A stretch of 36,375 nt of DNA from Bacillota bacterium (GCA_012518215.1 JAAYSV010000028.1:1-36375), one strand, 5' to 3'; positions 7,525 to 15,389 are shown, counted from the first letter of the stretch. Translations and numbers: made by a program. The notes: a model not told the origin generated them from the letters alone.

Positions 7525-8552
7525 TCCTTTTGGTTGAAGATGGCTGCAAGTGGGATGGAATAAAACTAACCTATCGGTTGCAGGGCCACCTGCATATAGG
7601 ATATCTGCCCAGAGGGGGTACGGTGGTGGCGCATACGAGGCGCTACCTGCCCGGCAAAAACTTCTGGGGGGCGGTTACAAAACGGGCAACCGAATATCTA
7701 TTCCCGGAGCCCGAAGGGAAAGATTACGGAAGCATCGGAGAGAAGATCAAGAAATACTTTCGCTTCTCATATTTTTATGTAACCGAAAATGGCCTGATCT
7801 ATCCCCCCCTTTTTACCGATGAGGGTTTGGTTTATGGATCCGGATCCGGCTCGAAGATGACCGAAGGGCAATTTGAATACAGGTATATAGGCAACAGGGT
7901 GTCCACAGAAATAGATTCTGGTACCGGAACGACTATGGAAGGATCGCTCCATGAAATCGAATACATCAAAAAAAGATATAGAAACGCCAGGGGAAACATC
8001 AAAAATACCGAGGTAAGCGGTTGTGTGTGGGTCAAGAAAGGGGCGAGGCTTCCTGACCGTGAAAATTCTTCGGATGTTGCCATTGAAATATCCGATGAAG
8101 GGATATTTATCAAAGCCCCCTATCAATCGGCGAAATGCAATTTGCTCGATGAGATTTCAATCGGTGGGGAGCAGAATTACGGGTTCGGACGGATTGAAAT
8201 TGTAAAAGTGGAGAAGGAAAAAGAGTTGACCGGAAGGTATTCTCTGTCCGAAGAGGGAGTGAATGTTTCTTTGTCTTCCGGGGAGCATATCCTCGCACAT
8301 GTTCCTTGCAACAAAAATTTATCCGATGTTTGTTTTTGCGGCGATATAGAACTTCTGGGCGGCCGCGAGTATGCTGCAGGTAAAAAACGGTTTGGAAAAC
8401 CGGGAGCCCGGATTGTAACGCCGCAATATCATTTTGCACCCGGTAGCAGGCTGTTCCGCAGAAACAATGATGGGGCCAAGATGGATTTTGAATTGCAATA
8501 CGATGGGACCATGAATTTGGTTAGACGGGAAATCGAAGAAAGACCGAGGTGA
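7521..8552 (+). CDS. Divergent Cas5-like RAMP protein, last gene of the effector operon
   Basis: A 343-residue RAMP protein. Near residues 214-225 it has GGEQNYGFGRIEI, a classic RAMP glycine loop, and near the N-terminus RLQGHLHIGYLPRGG. In the Cmr-like gene set the missing member is the Cas5/Cmr3 subunit that holds the crRNA 5' handle, and in type III-C Cas5 is described as extremely divergent. I therefore infer that role, but the residues do not prove it. I chose the GTG at 7521 because it overlaps the small-subunit stop by 4 nt exactly as at the previous junction. The C-terminal third (after about 240) shows no motif I recognise. It is followed by a strong hairpin at 8591-8616. Confidence 0.72.
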   Translation: MILLVEDGCKWDGIKLTYRLQGHLHIGYLPRGGTVVAHTRRYLPGKNFWGAVTKRATEYLFPEPEGKDYGSIGEKIKKYFRFSYFYVTENGLIYPPLFTDEGLVYGSGSGSKMTEGQFEYRYIGNRVSTEIDSGTGTTMEGSLHEIEYIKKRYRNARGNIKNTEVSGCVWVKKGARLPDRENSSDVAIEISDEGIFIKAPYQSAKCNLLDEISIGGEQNYGFGRIEIVKVEKEKELTGRYSLSEEGVNVSLSSGEHILAHVPCNKNLSDVCFCGDIELLGGREYAAGKKRFGKPGARIVTPQYHFAPGSRLFRRNNDGAKMDFELQYDGTMNLVRREIEERPR

Positions 8553-8590
8553 CGATCGTTTCTGCGAAAGTGCAGATGCCTTTATTTGTA

Positions 8591-8616
8591 CCTGACGGCC
8601 GGATACGGCCGCCAGG
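8591..8616. terminator. Hairpin between convergent genes, probable terminator
   Basis: An 11-bp stem with one mismatch (CCTGACGGCCG / CGGCCGCCAGG) and a GATA loop lies between the last cas gene (+) and the 91-residue - strand gene. GACTTTTCT follows on + after 7 nt, so this is an imperfect rho-independent terminator for the cas operon. Confidence 0.5.
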
Positions 8617-8629
8617 CTGTGAGACTTTT

Positions 8630-8905
8630 CTAGTTCAAGAGATCTTCTTCAAGAAGGCCCATATTGATGGCAATTTTCCTGAAAAGCATGTCTATCCAGG
8701 CCGAGAGGGATATCAGAAATGACAGGGCGACTGCCTCGTAAGATAATCTTTTATTTTTGTAAGCTTCTTCTATGACGAAGGCTATATCCATCGACAGGTC
8801 GTGGCTTTGTGTTACAATTTCAGGCTTTTCGGATGCTTTCTTCGCAATTTGCAATGCTCTATCCAGATTGATCCGCATTTCTTCTTCATCTATCAACAGT
8901 TCCAT
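8630..8905 (-). CDS. Hypothetical 91-residue protein
   Basis: I do not recognise this protein. It is acidic at the N-terminus (LLIDEEEMR), looks largely helical, and has one hydrophobic stretch, YEAVALSFLISLSAWIDMLF (about 55-75), which could be an amphipathic or membrane-associated helix. The ATG is preceded by AGGAGGAGG four bases upstream, one of the stronger ribosome sites in the window, so it is probably expressed. It runs convergently to the cas operon, and its stop is 78 nt from the last cas gene. No CARF, HEPN or nuclease motif is visible. A link to the CRISPR system is possible only by proximity. Confidence 0.7.
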   Translation of the reverse strand: MELLIDEEEMRINLDRALQIAKKASEKPEIVTQSHDLSMDIAFVIEEAYKNKRLSYEAVALSFLISLSAWIDMLFRKIAINMGLLEEDLLN

Positions 8906-9316
8906 CTATCCTCCTCCTTTCCGTTGAATTTGATTGCCTGCCCCATTTCCTTCTGCCGGGGAGCTCTCCCTTTCTGTGGTTTGTTCTGCCGTTACGGTAG
9001 CAACATTTGTTGCAAGTGATGGGGTCGGTCGGCGGGGGGGCATCTTCTTCCGCATGGCCCGCAAGAAGTCGGTCTGGCCGAAGTGATGTCGTCATGTTGT
9101 CTGTCAAATCATCCCGGGTTTGCAGAGTGAAGAAGGTATGGCGGGAAGTGAAACGGGGACAGGTGTTGCTCGATTTACCCCCCATATATATTACTCATAA
9201 AACAGACAAAAGCGGAAAAAAAACGAAGAAATAAAATAATTTGACCGATGCCGTGTCGGCGTTCTGATTTTCGGGAGCGTTGCCCGCGACCGGAAGGCTG
9301 TGGCCGGATGGGGTAC
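8906..9316. other. Intergenic region without recognisable gene
   Basis: A 411-nt gap between the orphan 91-residue gene and the flavodiiron terminator. It has an A-rich stretch at 9195-9240 but no open frame with a ribosome site, no clear promoter and no repeat that I can support. Confidence 0.5.
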
Positions 9317-9344
9317 AAAACAGGGGGGCAGTCAAGCCCCCCTG
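9317..9344 (-). terminator. Rho-independent terminator of the flavodiiron gene
   Basis: A perfect 9-bp GC stem (CAGGGGGGC / GCCCCCCTG) with a 6-nt loop. Read on the - strand it is followed by TTTT, and it lies about 110 nt past the flavodiiron protein stop. Confidence 0.72.
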
Positions 9345-9350
9345 TCAAGG

Positions 9351-9386
9351 GTGTTCGCGGCTGAAGGGCCGTCGATAGATTGAAAC
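9351..9386 (+). repeat. Solo diverged CRISPR repeat
   Basis: A single 36-nt sequence starting GTGTTCGCGG and ending GATTGAAAC. It aligns without gaps to the array repeat at 27 of 36 positions by my count, including the central CGGCTGAA.GGCCGT core and the ATTGAA.C handle. There is no second copy beside it, so this is an orphan repeat. It lies on the far side of the cas operon, inside the 3' untranslated region of the flavodiiron gene. Confidence 0.8.
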
Positions 9387-9452
9387 GGCATGGCCGTGAT
9401 CCAGCATGCCGTGGGTGCAGGCGTATCCGGGTTTCCATTTCCCGGTTTCCGG

Positions 9453-10640
9453 TTAAAGTTTCTGCACGAAATTCTTCCCGTATTCCCGGCAGCGTTGCAG
9501 GGCTTCCCTGTCGGGGTTCCACATTTCTCTGATTCCCTCGTCGACGACGGTGGCCCCTGCTCTGTCAAGCGCCTCGGAAATCAACTTGACACTTTCGCCG
9601 CTCCATCCGTAGCAGCCGAAGGCGGCGGCTTTCTTGTTCCTGGGTTTGAGGCCCCTGATCATCTCTATCATTCCGGTTACCGAGGGAAGCATGCCGTTGT
9701 TGACTGTCGGCGATCCTACCAGGTATGCTTTGGATCTGAAGATCTCGGTGAAGATATCGTTCTTGTCATTTCTGCCCATGTTGTACTGTTTCACCGTCAC
9801 TTCCCCGTCCGCTTCTTTTATGCCGGCGGCGATGGCTTCGGCCATCTTCCTGGTTCCTTCCCACATGGTGTCGTAGATGATAGTGATCTGGTTCTCCTGA
9901 TAATTATCTGCCCAGGCCATGTACCGGTTCACGATTTGCAGCGGGTCCTCCCTCCATATAACCCCGTGGCTGGGGCAGATCATGTTCACGGGCAGGTTGA
10001 GACTCAACACTTCTTCGATCTTCCTGGTCACCAGGGGGCTGAAGGGGGTCAGTATGTTGGCATAGTATTTGATCGCTTCCTGGTATAGTTCCGCTTTGTC
10101 CACACGGTCGTTGAACATCATTTCTGTTGCGTAATGCTGTCCGAAGGCATCGTTGCTGAAGAGGATATTCTCGCCGGTCATGTAGGTGAACATGCTGTCG
10201 GGCCAGTGCAGGAATCTTGCTTCCACGAAGATCAATTTGCTGTCGCCAAGATCGAGAGTATCTCCCGTCTTGACCTCGACGAAATTCCAGTCCTGATGGA
10301 AATGCCCCTTGAGGGATTTCACGCCGTTCCCGGTGCAGTAGATCGGCGTGTCCGGTATTTCCTTCATCAGTTCCTCGAGCCCGCCGCTGTGATCTATCTC
10401 TGCATGGTTGGCAACGATGTAGTCGATCTCGTTCAGGTCTATCACTTTTTTCAGGTTCTGCACGAATTCACGGGCGAAAGGTTTCCATACGGTGTCGATG
10501 AGCACATTCTTTTTGTCCCGCACCAGAAACGCATTGTAGGTGGAACCACGATGCGTCGAGTATTCCTCTCCATGAAATTTTTGCAATTCCCAGTCCACTT
10601 TACCCACCCAGGTAACTTTCTCGCTGATCCTGTGTTTCAC
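9453..10640 (-). CDS. Flavodiiron protein (class A; NO/O2 reductase)
   Basis: A 395-residue soluble enzyme that reduces O2 to water or NO to N2O, protecting anaerobes. The N-terminal metallo-beta-lactamase-fold domain carries the complete diiron set: H79, E81, D83 and H84 (NHAEIDHSGG), H145 (FLHWPDSM), D164 (SNDAFGQH) and H225 (CPSHG). The C-terminal flavodoxin domain begins at about 251 (ITIIYDTMWEGTRKMA). There is no rubredoxin extension, so an external electron donor is needed. The start is GTG at 10640 with AGGAGGT 6 nt upstream; the frame stays open further upstream but lacks family similarity there. It is followed by a hairpin terminator and a solo CRISPR repeat. It lies 200 nt downstream of the acyl-CoA synthetase on the same strand. 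Confidence 0.95.
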   Translation of the reverse strand: MKHRISEKVTWVGKVDWELQKFHGEEYSTHRGSTYNAFLVRDKKNVLIDTVWKPFAREFVQNLKKVIDLNEIDYIVANHAEIDHSGGLEELMKEIPDTPIYCTGNGVKSLKGHFHQDWNFVEVKTGDTLDLGDSKLIFVEARFLHWPDSMFTYMTGENILFSNDAFGQHYATEMMFNDRVDKAELYQEAIKYYANILTPFSPLVTRKIEEVLSLNLPVNMICPSHGVIWREDPLQIVNRYMAWADNYQENQITIIYDTMWEGTRKMAEAIAAGIKEADGEVTVKQYNMGRNDKNDIFTEIFRSKAYLVGSPTVNNGMLPSVTGMIEMIRGLKPRNKKAAAFGCYGWSGESVKLISEALDRAGATVVDEGIREMWNPDREALQRCREYGKNFVQKL

Positions 10641-10840
10641 AAAAACACCTCCTCGAATGATGAAGATTGATTTTACGGCACCTTCAATATATCTTATTTG
10701 CCCCCGCCTGTATACCCGCAGTTTCCATGTTTTTCCGCCTGCTGTTTGCCCCGCGGGGCAGAAGGTTGCCGATGCAAAGCAGGCCTGCGGGCAGACTTCA
10801 ACCGCTTCCGGGAGCGCCTCCGCCTGCCGCAACAGTTTGT

Positions 10841-12916
10841 TTAGCGTCTCCCGATGTTTGCGGCATGGTGATACATGGCAGAGAGGGCCTTCACGGCCTC
10901 CTCCGGTGTGGCATAGACCGGAAACCCGGCCTGCTCCAGGGCGATCACCTCATCGATGGCAAATTCCTTGCAGGGGACACACAGAAGGATGGGCTTGCCC
11001 CGGAAGTCGGTCTGTTGCAGTTGTTCCAGATATGTTTGCAGTATCTCCGCCTGGATGATGGCGATGAAGCTGCCGATATCTTCACTCTGCACGCCGATCT
11101 CGATGATGTCCCGCAGCTGTCTGGCATGAAGGTCGAAAGTGCAGTCAACGGGATTCTGGGGGCCCACGAACGGCGGCAGGATTTCTTTCAGGCGGCGGAG
11201 GGTGTGCTCATCCGGCGCGGCCAGTTTCATCCCGCTCAGCGAAAGGGCATCGGCAGAGGCCACTCCCCAGGAACCGGTGTAGGAGATGACCATCACCCCG
11301 TCGCCGGAAGGGAGGGGTTGCCTGGAAAAAGCCCTGGCCAGCCCGAACATATGCTCGTTGTCCTCCGCCCTGATGATCCCCGTTTGCCTGAAAGAGGCGT
11401 CATAGATCAGGTCGTTTCCCGCCAGGGAGGCGGTATGTGAGGAGACCGCTTTCTTGCCTGCTTCCGTCCGTCCGGATTTCAGGATGATTATCGGTTTGCG
11501 GGGAGTGATCTTGCGGGCCACCTCGATAAACTTCTGCCCGTCCTTCACGTCTTCCAGGTACATGCAGATCACTTCCACATGATCGTCCTCGCCCAGATAT
11601 TCCAGGATGTCGGTCTCATCGGTGTCGGTCTTGTTGCCTATCGTGGCCAGGATGGCGAAATCCATGGTATGGCGCATTCCCCAGAGCATGCCGGCGACGT
11701 ATACTCCCGCCTGGGCGATCAGCCCGATATTCCCCCGGCGCAGTTCACCGACTATCCCCAGAGATTGAACCATGCGGTGATGGGTATTGATGATGCCGGA
11801 GCAGTTCGGCCCCACGAAGCGGCAATCGTGGGCTGCGGCCAGTTCCCGCAATCTTTCCTCGATGTCTCTGCCGCTTTCGCCGGTTTCGGCAAATCCGGCC
11901 GATTCGATGATGATATGCTTGATTCCTTTCTTGCAACATTCTTCAAACGCCTTGACCGTGTGAGCTGCGGGGACGAGGATTATCGCTGCATCGACCGCTT
12001 CCCTTATCTCATGCACATCGGCCACCGCCGGAACTCCCTGGACGGTTTCCGCCTTGATATTGACGGGATAAAGCTTGCCCGCGAAACCGTGTTCCAGCAG
12101 GTTGTTGAAGACATTCCAGCCCAGTTTCCCCGGGGTGTTGGAAGCACCCACGACGGCCAGGCTGTCGGGGTAAAAGAAGGGGTGCAGGTCGGCTGCCTTG
12201 CCTTTTGCGGGCAACCGGGTTTCGCCCGAATCCGCTTCTTCAAGGAAGATGCGCGCATCGACGACCGTGTTTCCCTCGTCATAGAGGAAGACCGGATTGA
12301 GATCGACCTCCTTTATCTCCGGGTGGCGGGTTACCAGCCCGGAAATCCTGTGCAGGAGCTGTTTCAAGGCCGGAAGATCGATCGACGTGCCCCGGTAACC
12401 CGCAAGCAGGGTGTAGCCCCGGATTTCCCCGATCATGGCCTCGATATCAGTTTCCGTCACCGGCAATATCCTGAAGGAGACATCCTTGAGTACCTCGACG
12501 AAAACACCGCCGAGGCCGAACATGAGAGCCGGACCGAAGGTGGGATCCTTGCTCACGCCGATGATCGCTTCCAGCCCCGGGGGTGCCATCTTCTGCACGG
12601 CGACACCGACCATATTCTTGCCGGCAAAGGCGGTTTCGATCCCGGCAAAAGCGTCTTCCACCTCGGCGGCATTCTGCAGGTCAAGTTTTACCCCGCCCTC
12701 ATCGGATTTGTGGACCACTTCGGGGGAGAGGACCTTCAAGACGACCGGATAGCCGATGCGGCCACTTGTTTCCACGGCTTCTTCGGCAGAACGGGCCACG
12801 GAGGCGCCGGTGGTGGAGATACCCAGCTCCTCCAGAATACTCTTGCACTCGTGTTCCATGAGGTAAGTTCTATTTTCGTTTCTGGCCCGGCCGATAATAT
12901 TTTTCCATGATTTCAT
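10841..12916 (-). CDS. Acyl-CoA/acetyl-CoA synthetase (ADP-forming), fused beta-alpha
   Basis: A 691-residue enzyme of the NDP-forming acyl-CoA synthetase family, which converts acyl-CoA, ADP and phosphate to acid, CoA and ATP. Residues about 20-235 are the ATP-grasp (beta) domain, with GYPVVLKVLSPEVVHKSDEGG. From about 245 comes the alpha part, with a CoA-binding Rossmann domain (VVGASNTPGKLGWNVFNNL) and the phospho-histidine motif SSHTASLAG at H494. The domain order is beta then alpha, the reverse of the usual alpha-beta fusion. The ATG at 12916 has GAGGG nine bases upstream; another ATG three codons earlier is too close to that site. A good promoter lies upstream at 12975-13002. Substrate (acetate, propionate or branched acids) cannot be read from the sequence. 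Confidence 0.92.
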   Translation of the reverse strand: MKSWKNIIGRARNENRTYLMEHECKSILEELGISTTGASVARSAEEAVETSGRIGYPVVLKVLSPEVVHKSDEGGVKLDLQNAAEVEDAFAGIETAFAGKNMVGVAVQKMAPPGLEAIIGVSKDPTFGPALMFGLGGVFVEVLKDVSFRILPVTETDIEAMIGEIRGYTLLAGYRGTSIDLPALKQLLHRISGLVTRHPEIKEVDLNPVFLYDEGNTVVDARIFLEEADSGETRLPAKGKAADLHPFFYPDSLAVVGASNTPGKLGWNVFNNLLEHGFAGKLYPVNIKAETVQGVPAVADVHEIREAVDAAIILVPAAHTVKAFEECCKKGIKHIIIESAGFAETGESGRDIEERLRELAAAHDCRFVGPNCSGIINTHHRMVQSLGIVGELRRGNIGLIAQAGVYVAGMLWGMRHTMDFAILATIGNKTDTDETDILEYLGEDDHVEVICMYLEDVKDGQKFIEVARKITPRKPIIILKSGRTEAGKKAVSSHTASLAGNDLIYDASFRQTGIIRAEDNEHMFGLARAFSRQPLPSGDGVMVISYTGSWGVASADALSLSGMKLAAPDEHTLRRLKEILPPFVGPQNPVDCTFDLHARQLRDIIEIGVQSEDIGSFIAIIQAEILQTYLEQLQQTDFRGKPILLCVPCKEFAIDEVIALEQAGFPVYATPEEAVKALSAMYHHAANIGRR

Positions 12917-12974
12917 GTTGTTCATCCCTCTTTTTCTGTGAAAATGGTAAATGTTCTGGCAATAAATATTTTCT

Positions 12975-13002
12975 ATTATATCAAAATCTGGAAGGGGTGC
13001 AA
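12975..13002 (-). promoter_or_regulatory. Sigma-A promoter of the acyl-CoA synthetase gene
   Basis: On the - strand TTGCAC, a 16-nt spacer and TATAAT lie about 60 nt upstream of the start at 12916. Confidence 0.65.
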
Positions 13003-13383
13003 GGGAGAGCCCCGATGTTTTACTTCCGGGTGCGGGGCGGGAGGTTCTTTCCACCTTGCGGGAAAGGGCCCGGCATGACGGGCCGGAAGGTTCGCGATAC
13101 TCCCTGTTCCCGTTGCGAGGGAATCCCATTTCAAAGCTGCCGCGGAATGTCCAATTCATGTTGCGACCGTTGAATGGCAGCCAGCAATGCTGCGGGGGAG
13201 CGGGGCTCCCGGAACAATTGGCGCCGGGGCGGGCAACTCGGGGCAGGATCCGGGCCGTCTCCTTTGGGGCCCATTCCTGCCGTATCGAGGCAGAAGGGAG
13301 ATGGACACTGTCGCACACTCTGTTCAGGAGTCTTTTACAGGATAAACATTCTTGCCCGGAGGAAAAAATGCGATGATCCCCGG
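13003..13383. other. Intergenic stretch, nothing recognised
   Basis: About 380 nt between the synthetase promoter and the amidotransferase terminator. It is GC-rich. I see no gene with a ribosome site and no RNA-like structure that I can support. Confidence 0.5.
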
Positions 13384-13425
13384 AAAAAGGGCCGGCCACG
13401 AATGAGAATCAAAAAGAACGGCCGG
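13384..13425 (-). terminator. Possible terminator of the amidotransferase gene
   Basis: On the - strand a 6-bp stem CCGGCC/GGCCGG with a long 22-nt loop is followed by CCCTTTTT, shortly after the stop at 13434. The long loop makes this uncertain. Confidence 0.42.
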
Positions 13426-13433
13426 AAATGATT

Positions 13434-14204
13434 TTAGCGCAGGGTAACTCCGGCCCGGCGTAAAAAATTGAGCAGAAGATTCTTGCCATCGGTTTTGCGC
13501 CCCGAGAGTTCGGGATGAAACTGAACCCCGTAAATTTCTTTCTCCCGGTGCCGCATGATCTGCACGCGGCACTTTTCACTGGAGCCGAGGAGGTCAAAAT
13601 CCACGGGCATGGCCTTCACTTCCTCACCGTGCCAGTTGAAAGCGGTGATCGGGCTTTCCATCCCCTGCAGAATGGGATCATCCAGTAGCAACTCGATTTC
13701 GGTGTAGCCGTTTTCCTGGTATCCCATCGGTGCCACCAGCACCCCGAAGGCCTGGGCAATTATCTGAAGGCCGCCGCAGACACCGAAAACGGGCAGGTCG
13801 GTTTTTCCGAGAAAGCTGAATGCCGGTTCCAGGTCAGCAGGGTCATAATCGGTCCAGGGGGCAGTCTGCCCGGAAATCAAGATGCAGACGGGATCATTTT
13901 GCATTATCCGTGCTTCGTCAGCCAGCGGGTAGTGGATGACATCGATATTGACATCTGCCAGCTGTGTAACAAAATCGGCCAGGCAGTATGCCGGATTCAT
14001 GATCAGGTTCTTCTCCGGCGGTGTATACATGGGGTCGATGATGACCACGGTCTGCTTCTCCGGAACGATCTCCGCCGGCCGCCAGAAGAGGCCCCGGATC
14101 ATCTGCCAGCGTAAAAAGTCGGTAGCCCAGATCAAAATGATGGCGGCAGCCAGAAAGATGAGTATCCAGATCACTGTTTTTTTTCGCCGTGCTGTTCTTC
14201 CCAT
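13434..14204 (-). CDS. Membrane-anchored class I glutamine amidotransferase-like protein
   Basis: A 256-residue protein with a basic N-terminus (RTARRKK) followed by one hydrophobic helix at about 11-30 (VIWILIFLAAAIILIWATDF), then a class I glutaminase fold. The nucleophile elbow GVCGG gives C143, and the second motif YGVQFHPE gives H230 and E232, so the Cys-His-Glu triad is complete. The helix suggests a membrane tether. Most class I amidotransferases are cytosolic and paired with a synthase domain, and none is fused or adjacent here, so the acceptor reaction is unknown. A gamma-glutamyl hydrolase-type activity is an alternative. The ATG has AAGGAGG seven bases upstream. Confidence 0.85.
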   Translation of the reverse strand: MGRTARRKKTVIWILIFLAAAIILIWATDFLRWQMIRGLFWRPAEIVPEKQTVVIIDPMYTPPEKNLIMNPAYCLADFVTQLADVNIDVIHYPLADEARIMQNDPVCILISGQTAPWTDYDPADLEPAFSFLGKTDLPVFGVCGGLQIIAQAFGVLVAPMGYQENGYTEIELLLDDPILQGMESPITAFNWHGEEVKAMPVDFDLLGSSEKCRVQIMRHREKEIYGVQFHPELSGRKTDGKNLLLNFLRRAGVTLR

Positions 14205-14358
14205 AGAATTTCCTCCTTGATCATCAAAATATGAAAGGGCGGTTATCGCGTTGCCATCGGTGGAAACAGGTCATGGCGAAAATATCGATAACCGCTGCCC
14301 ATGTAGAAAACCGCTCCTTAATTTTGAAATATCGCGGGATGCCGATGTTTCTTCTTCT

Positions 14359-14730
14359 TCATGGATCCATGAGAGTCATGTAGATTGTGTTTCCCTCTTT
14401 CATGCCTTTTACCAGTTCACAATGGCGTAGAACGGAAAAATGTTTTTCCAGTTCTTTCTGTTCCATCTTGAATTCTTCGGCTATCTGTTCCCGGGTTGCC
14501 CTGCCATGTGTCTGCAGGTATTCGTAGATTTTTTTCTGTACCGGCAGGAGCCCTTCAGTGCCTGTCTGGCCAAGTTTATCTCTGGTCAGCCTGGCCGAAC
14601 GCACGGCCATGGGATCGCAGGTTTTGAGTTCGCTGGCAGCCTCGATGTAGCAGTCCTCACATAAAACCTGCCCGGCGTGTTTGAATACTTCTTCCTCGGA
14701 AAGCTCCACTCCGCATTTTTCACAAAGCAT
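14359..14730 (-). CDS. Zinc-finger plus winged-helix regulatory protein
   Basis: A 123-residue protein with an N-terminal treble-clef/LIM-like finger (C3, C6, C24, C27: CEKC...CEDC). A C-terminal winged helix-turn-helix follows (VQKKIYEYLQTHGRATREQIAEEF... to the end), resembling ArsR/MarR-type small DNA-binding domains. It is probably a transcription regulator that senses metal or redox through the cysteines. I chose the ATG at 14730 because GGAGGG is 7 nt upstream; the frame extends 13 codons further without such support. It is divergent from the DUF5320/MOSC genes, with promoters for both directions in the shared gap, so it may control them. That link is inferred. Confidence 0.78.
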   Translation of the reverse strand: MLCEKCGVELSEEEVFKHAGQVLCEDCYIEAASELKTCDPMAVRSARLTRDKLGQTGTEGLLPVQKKIYEYLQTHGRATREQIAEEFKMEQKELEKHFSVLRHCELVKGMKEGNTIYMTLMDP

Positions 14731-14814
14731 CGGTTTTCCCTCCACTTCCGGCCCGGGGGGGCGGATCACGACCTGTTGGTACAGGGTGAAAAATGTTTTC
14801 CTGCTGGCAAGAAT

Positions 14815-14843
14815 ATTGTAAATTAATAAATTAATGCTGTCAA
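14815..14843 (-). promoter_or_regulatory. Sigma-A promoter of the zinc-finger regulator
   Basis: On the - strand TTGACA, 17 nt and TACAAT lie about 85 nt upstream of the ATG at 14730. Confidence 0.65.
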
Positions 14844-14970
14844 ATCAGGCCGTTTCCCCGGGGGAGGCAATTTCAGGGGCATGGAGGGGGACTTGCTGAT
14901 CATCGGGAAAATTCCTTGCCATGATAAAAACTTTCCGGCACGGATGAAAAAATCAAGAAAACATTTCCTG

Positions 14971-14984
14971 CAACACAGGTGTTG
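14971..14984. promoter_or_regulatory. Inverted repeat, possible operator
   Basis: CAACACAGGTGTTG is a perfect 6-2-6 palindrome lying between the two divergent promoters, about 33 nt upstream of the -35 box at 15017. It is a candidate binding site for the divergently encoded winged-helix protein. Confidence 0.32.
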
Positions 14985-15016
14985 AAAAATTGCGGGGAAA
15001 TTGTGTTGCGCGTACG

Positions 15017-15044
15017 TTGACAAATGTTCGCGACGGGGTATAAT
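15017..15044 (+). promoter_or_regulatory. Perfect consensus sigma-A promoter for the DUF5320/MOSC genes
   Basis: TTGACA (15017-15022), a 16-nt spacer and TATAAT (15039-15044) match the consensus exactly. The promoter lies about 65 nt upstream of the first small gene. Confidence 0.78.
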
Positions 15045-15113
15045 AGTAATAGGTATATACCCATAACATCAGGATTGGGATGGGACAGTATCGTGCAGAG
15101 GGGAGGTATGAAG

Positions 15114-15314
15114 ATGCCAGGTTATGATGGAACGGGTCCGTCAGGAGGCGGGCCGATGACTGGACGGGGACGTGGCCTCTGCGTAACTCCATCGCGGAGA
15201 AGAAGGGCTTTTTCCCCGCGGTATGGTCCTGACCGTTTCTACGGTCGGCCGCGCCTGGGCCTCGGAATGAGAAGAGGCATGGGAGGAAGGTACGCACGCA
15301 GACGTTGGTGGTAA
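15114..15314 (+). CDS. DUF5320-type small Gly/Arg-rich protein
   Basis: A 66-residue protein beginning MPGYDGTGPSGGGPMTGRGRG, the hallmark of DUF5320 proteins. These commonly sit with NifX-like, MinD-type and MOSC genes in anaerobes and have no known function. The C-terminal half is Arg/Tyr-rich with a single Cys at 23. The ATG at 15114 has GGGAGG 7 nt upstream; an ATG at 15108 is too close to that site. A paralog follows at 15390. Confidence 0.78.
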   Translation: MPGYDGTGPSGGGPMTGRGRGLCVTPSRRRRAFSPRYGPDRFYGRPRLGLGMRRGMGGRYARRRWW

Positions 15315-15389
15315 TTTACCGTCGATGTGGAGCAAAATAGATGATGGAGAACAGCGGAAGATCCGCAGATCAAACGAAGGGGGGCAGCA

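Noticed and set aside
8906-9316. A further gene or RNA between the orphan protein and the terminator
   Set aside because: Frames here lack ribosome sites, and no stable structure with a terminator was seen.
9390-13376. Long + strand frames opposite the flavodiiron and synthetase genes
   Set aside because: The - strand frames carry complete catalytic motifs and ribosome sites; the + strand frames are mirror reading of GC-rich codons.
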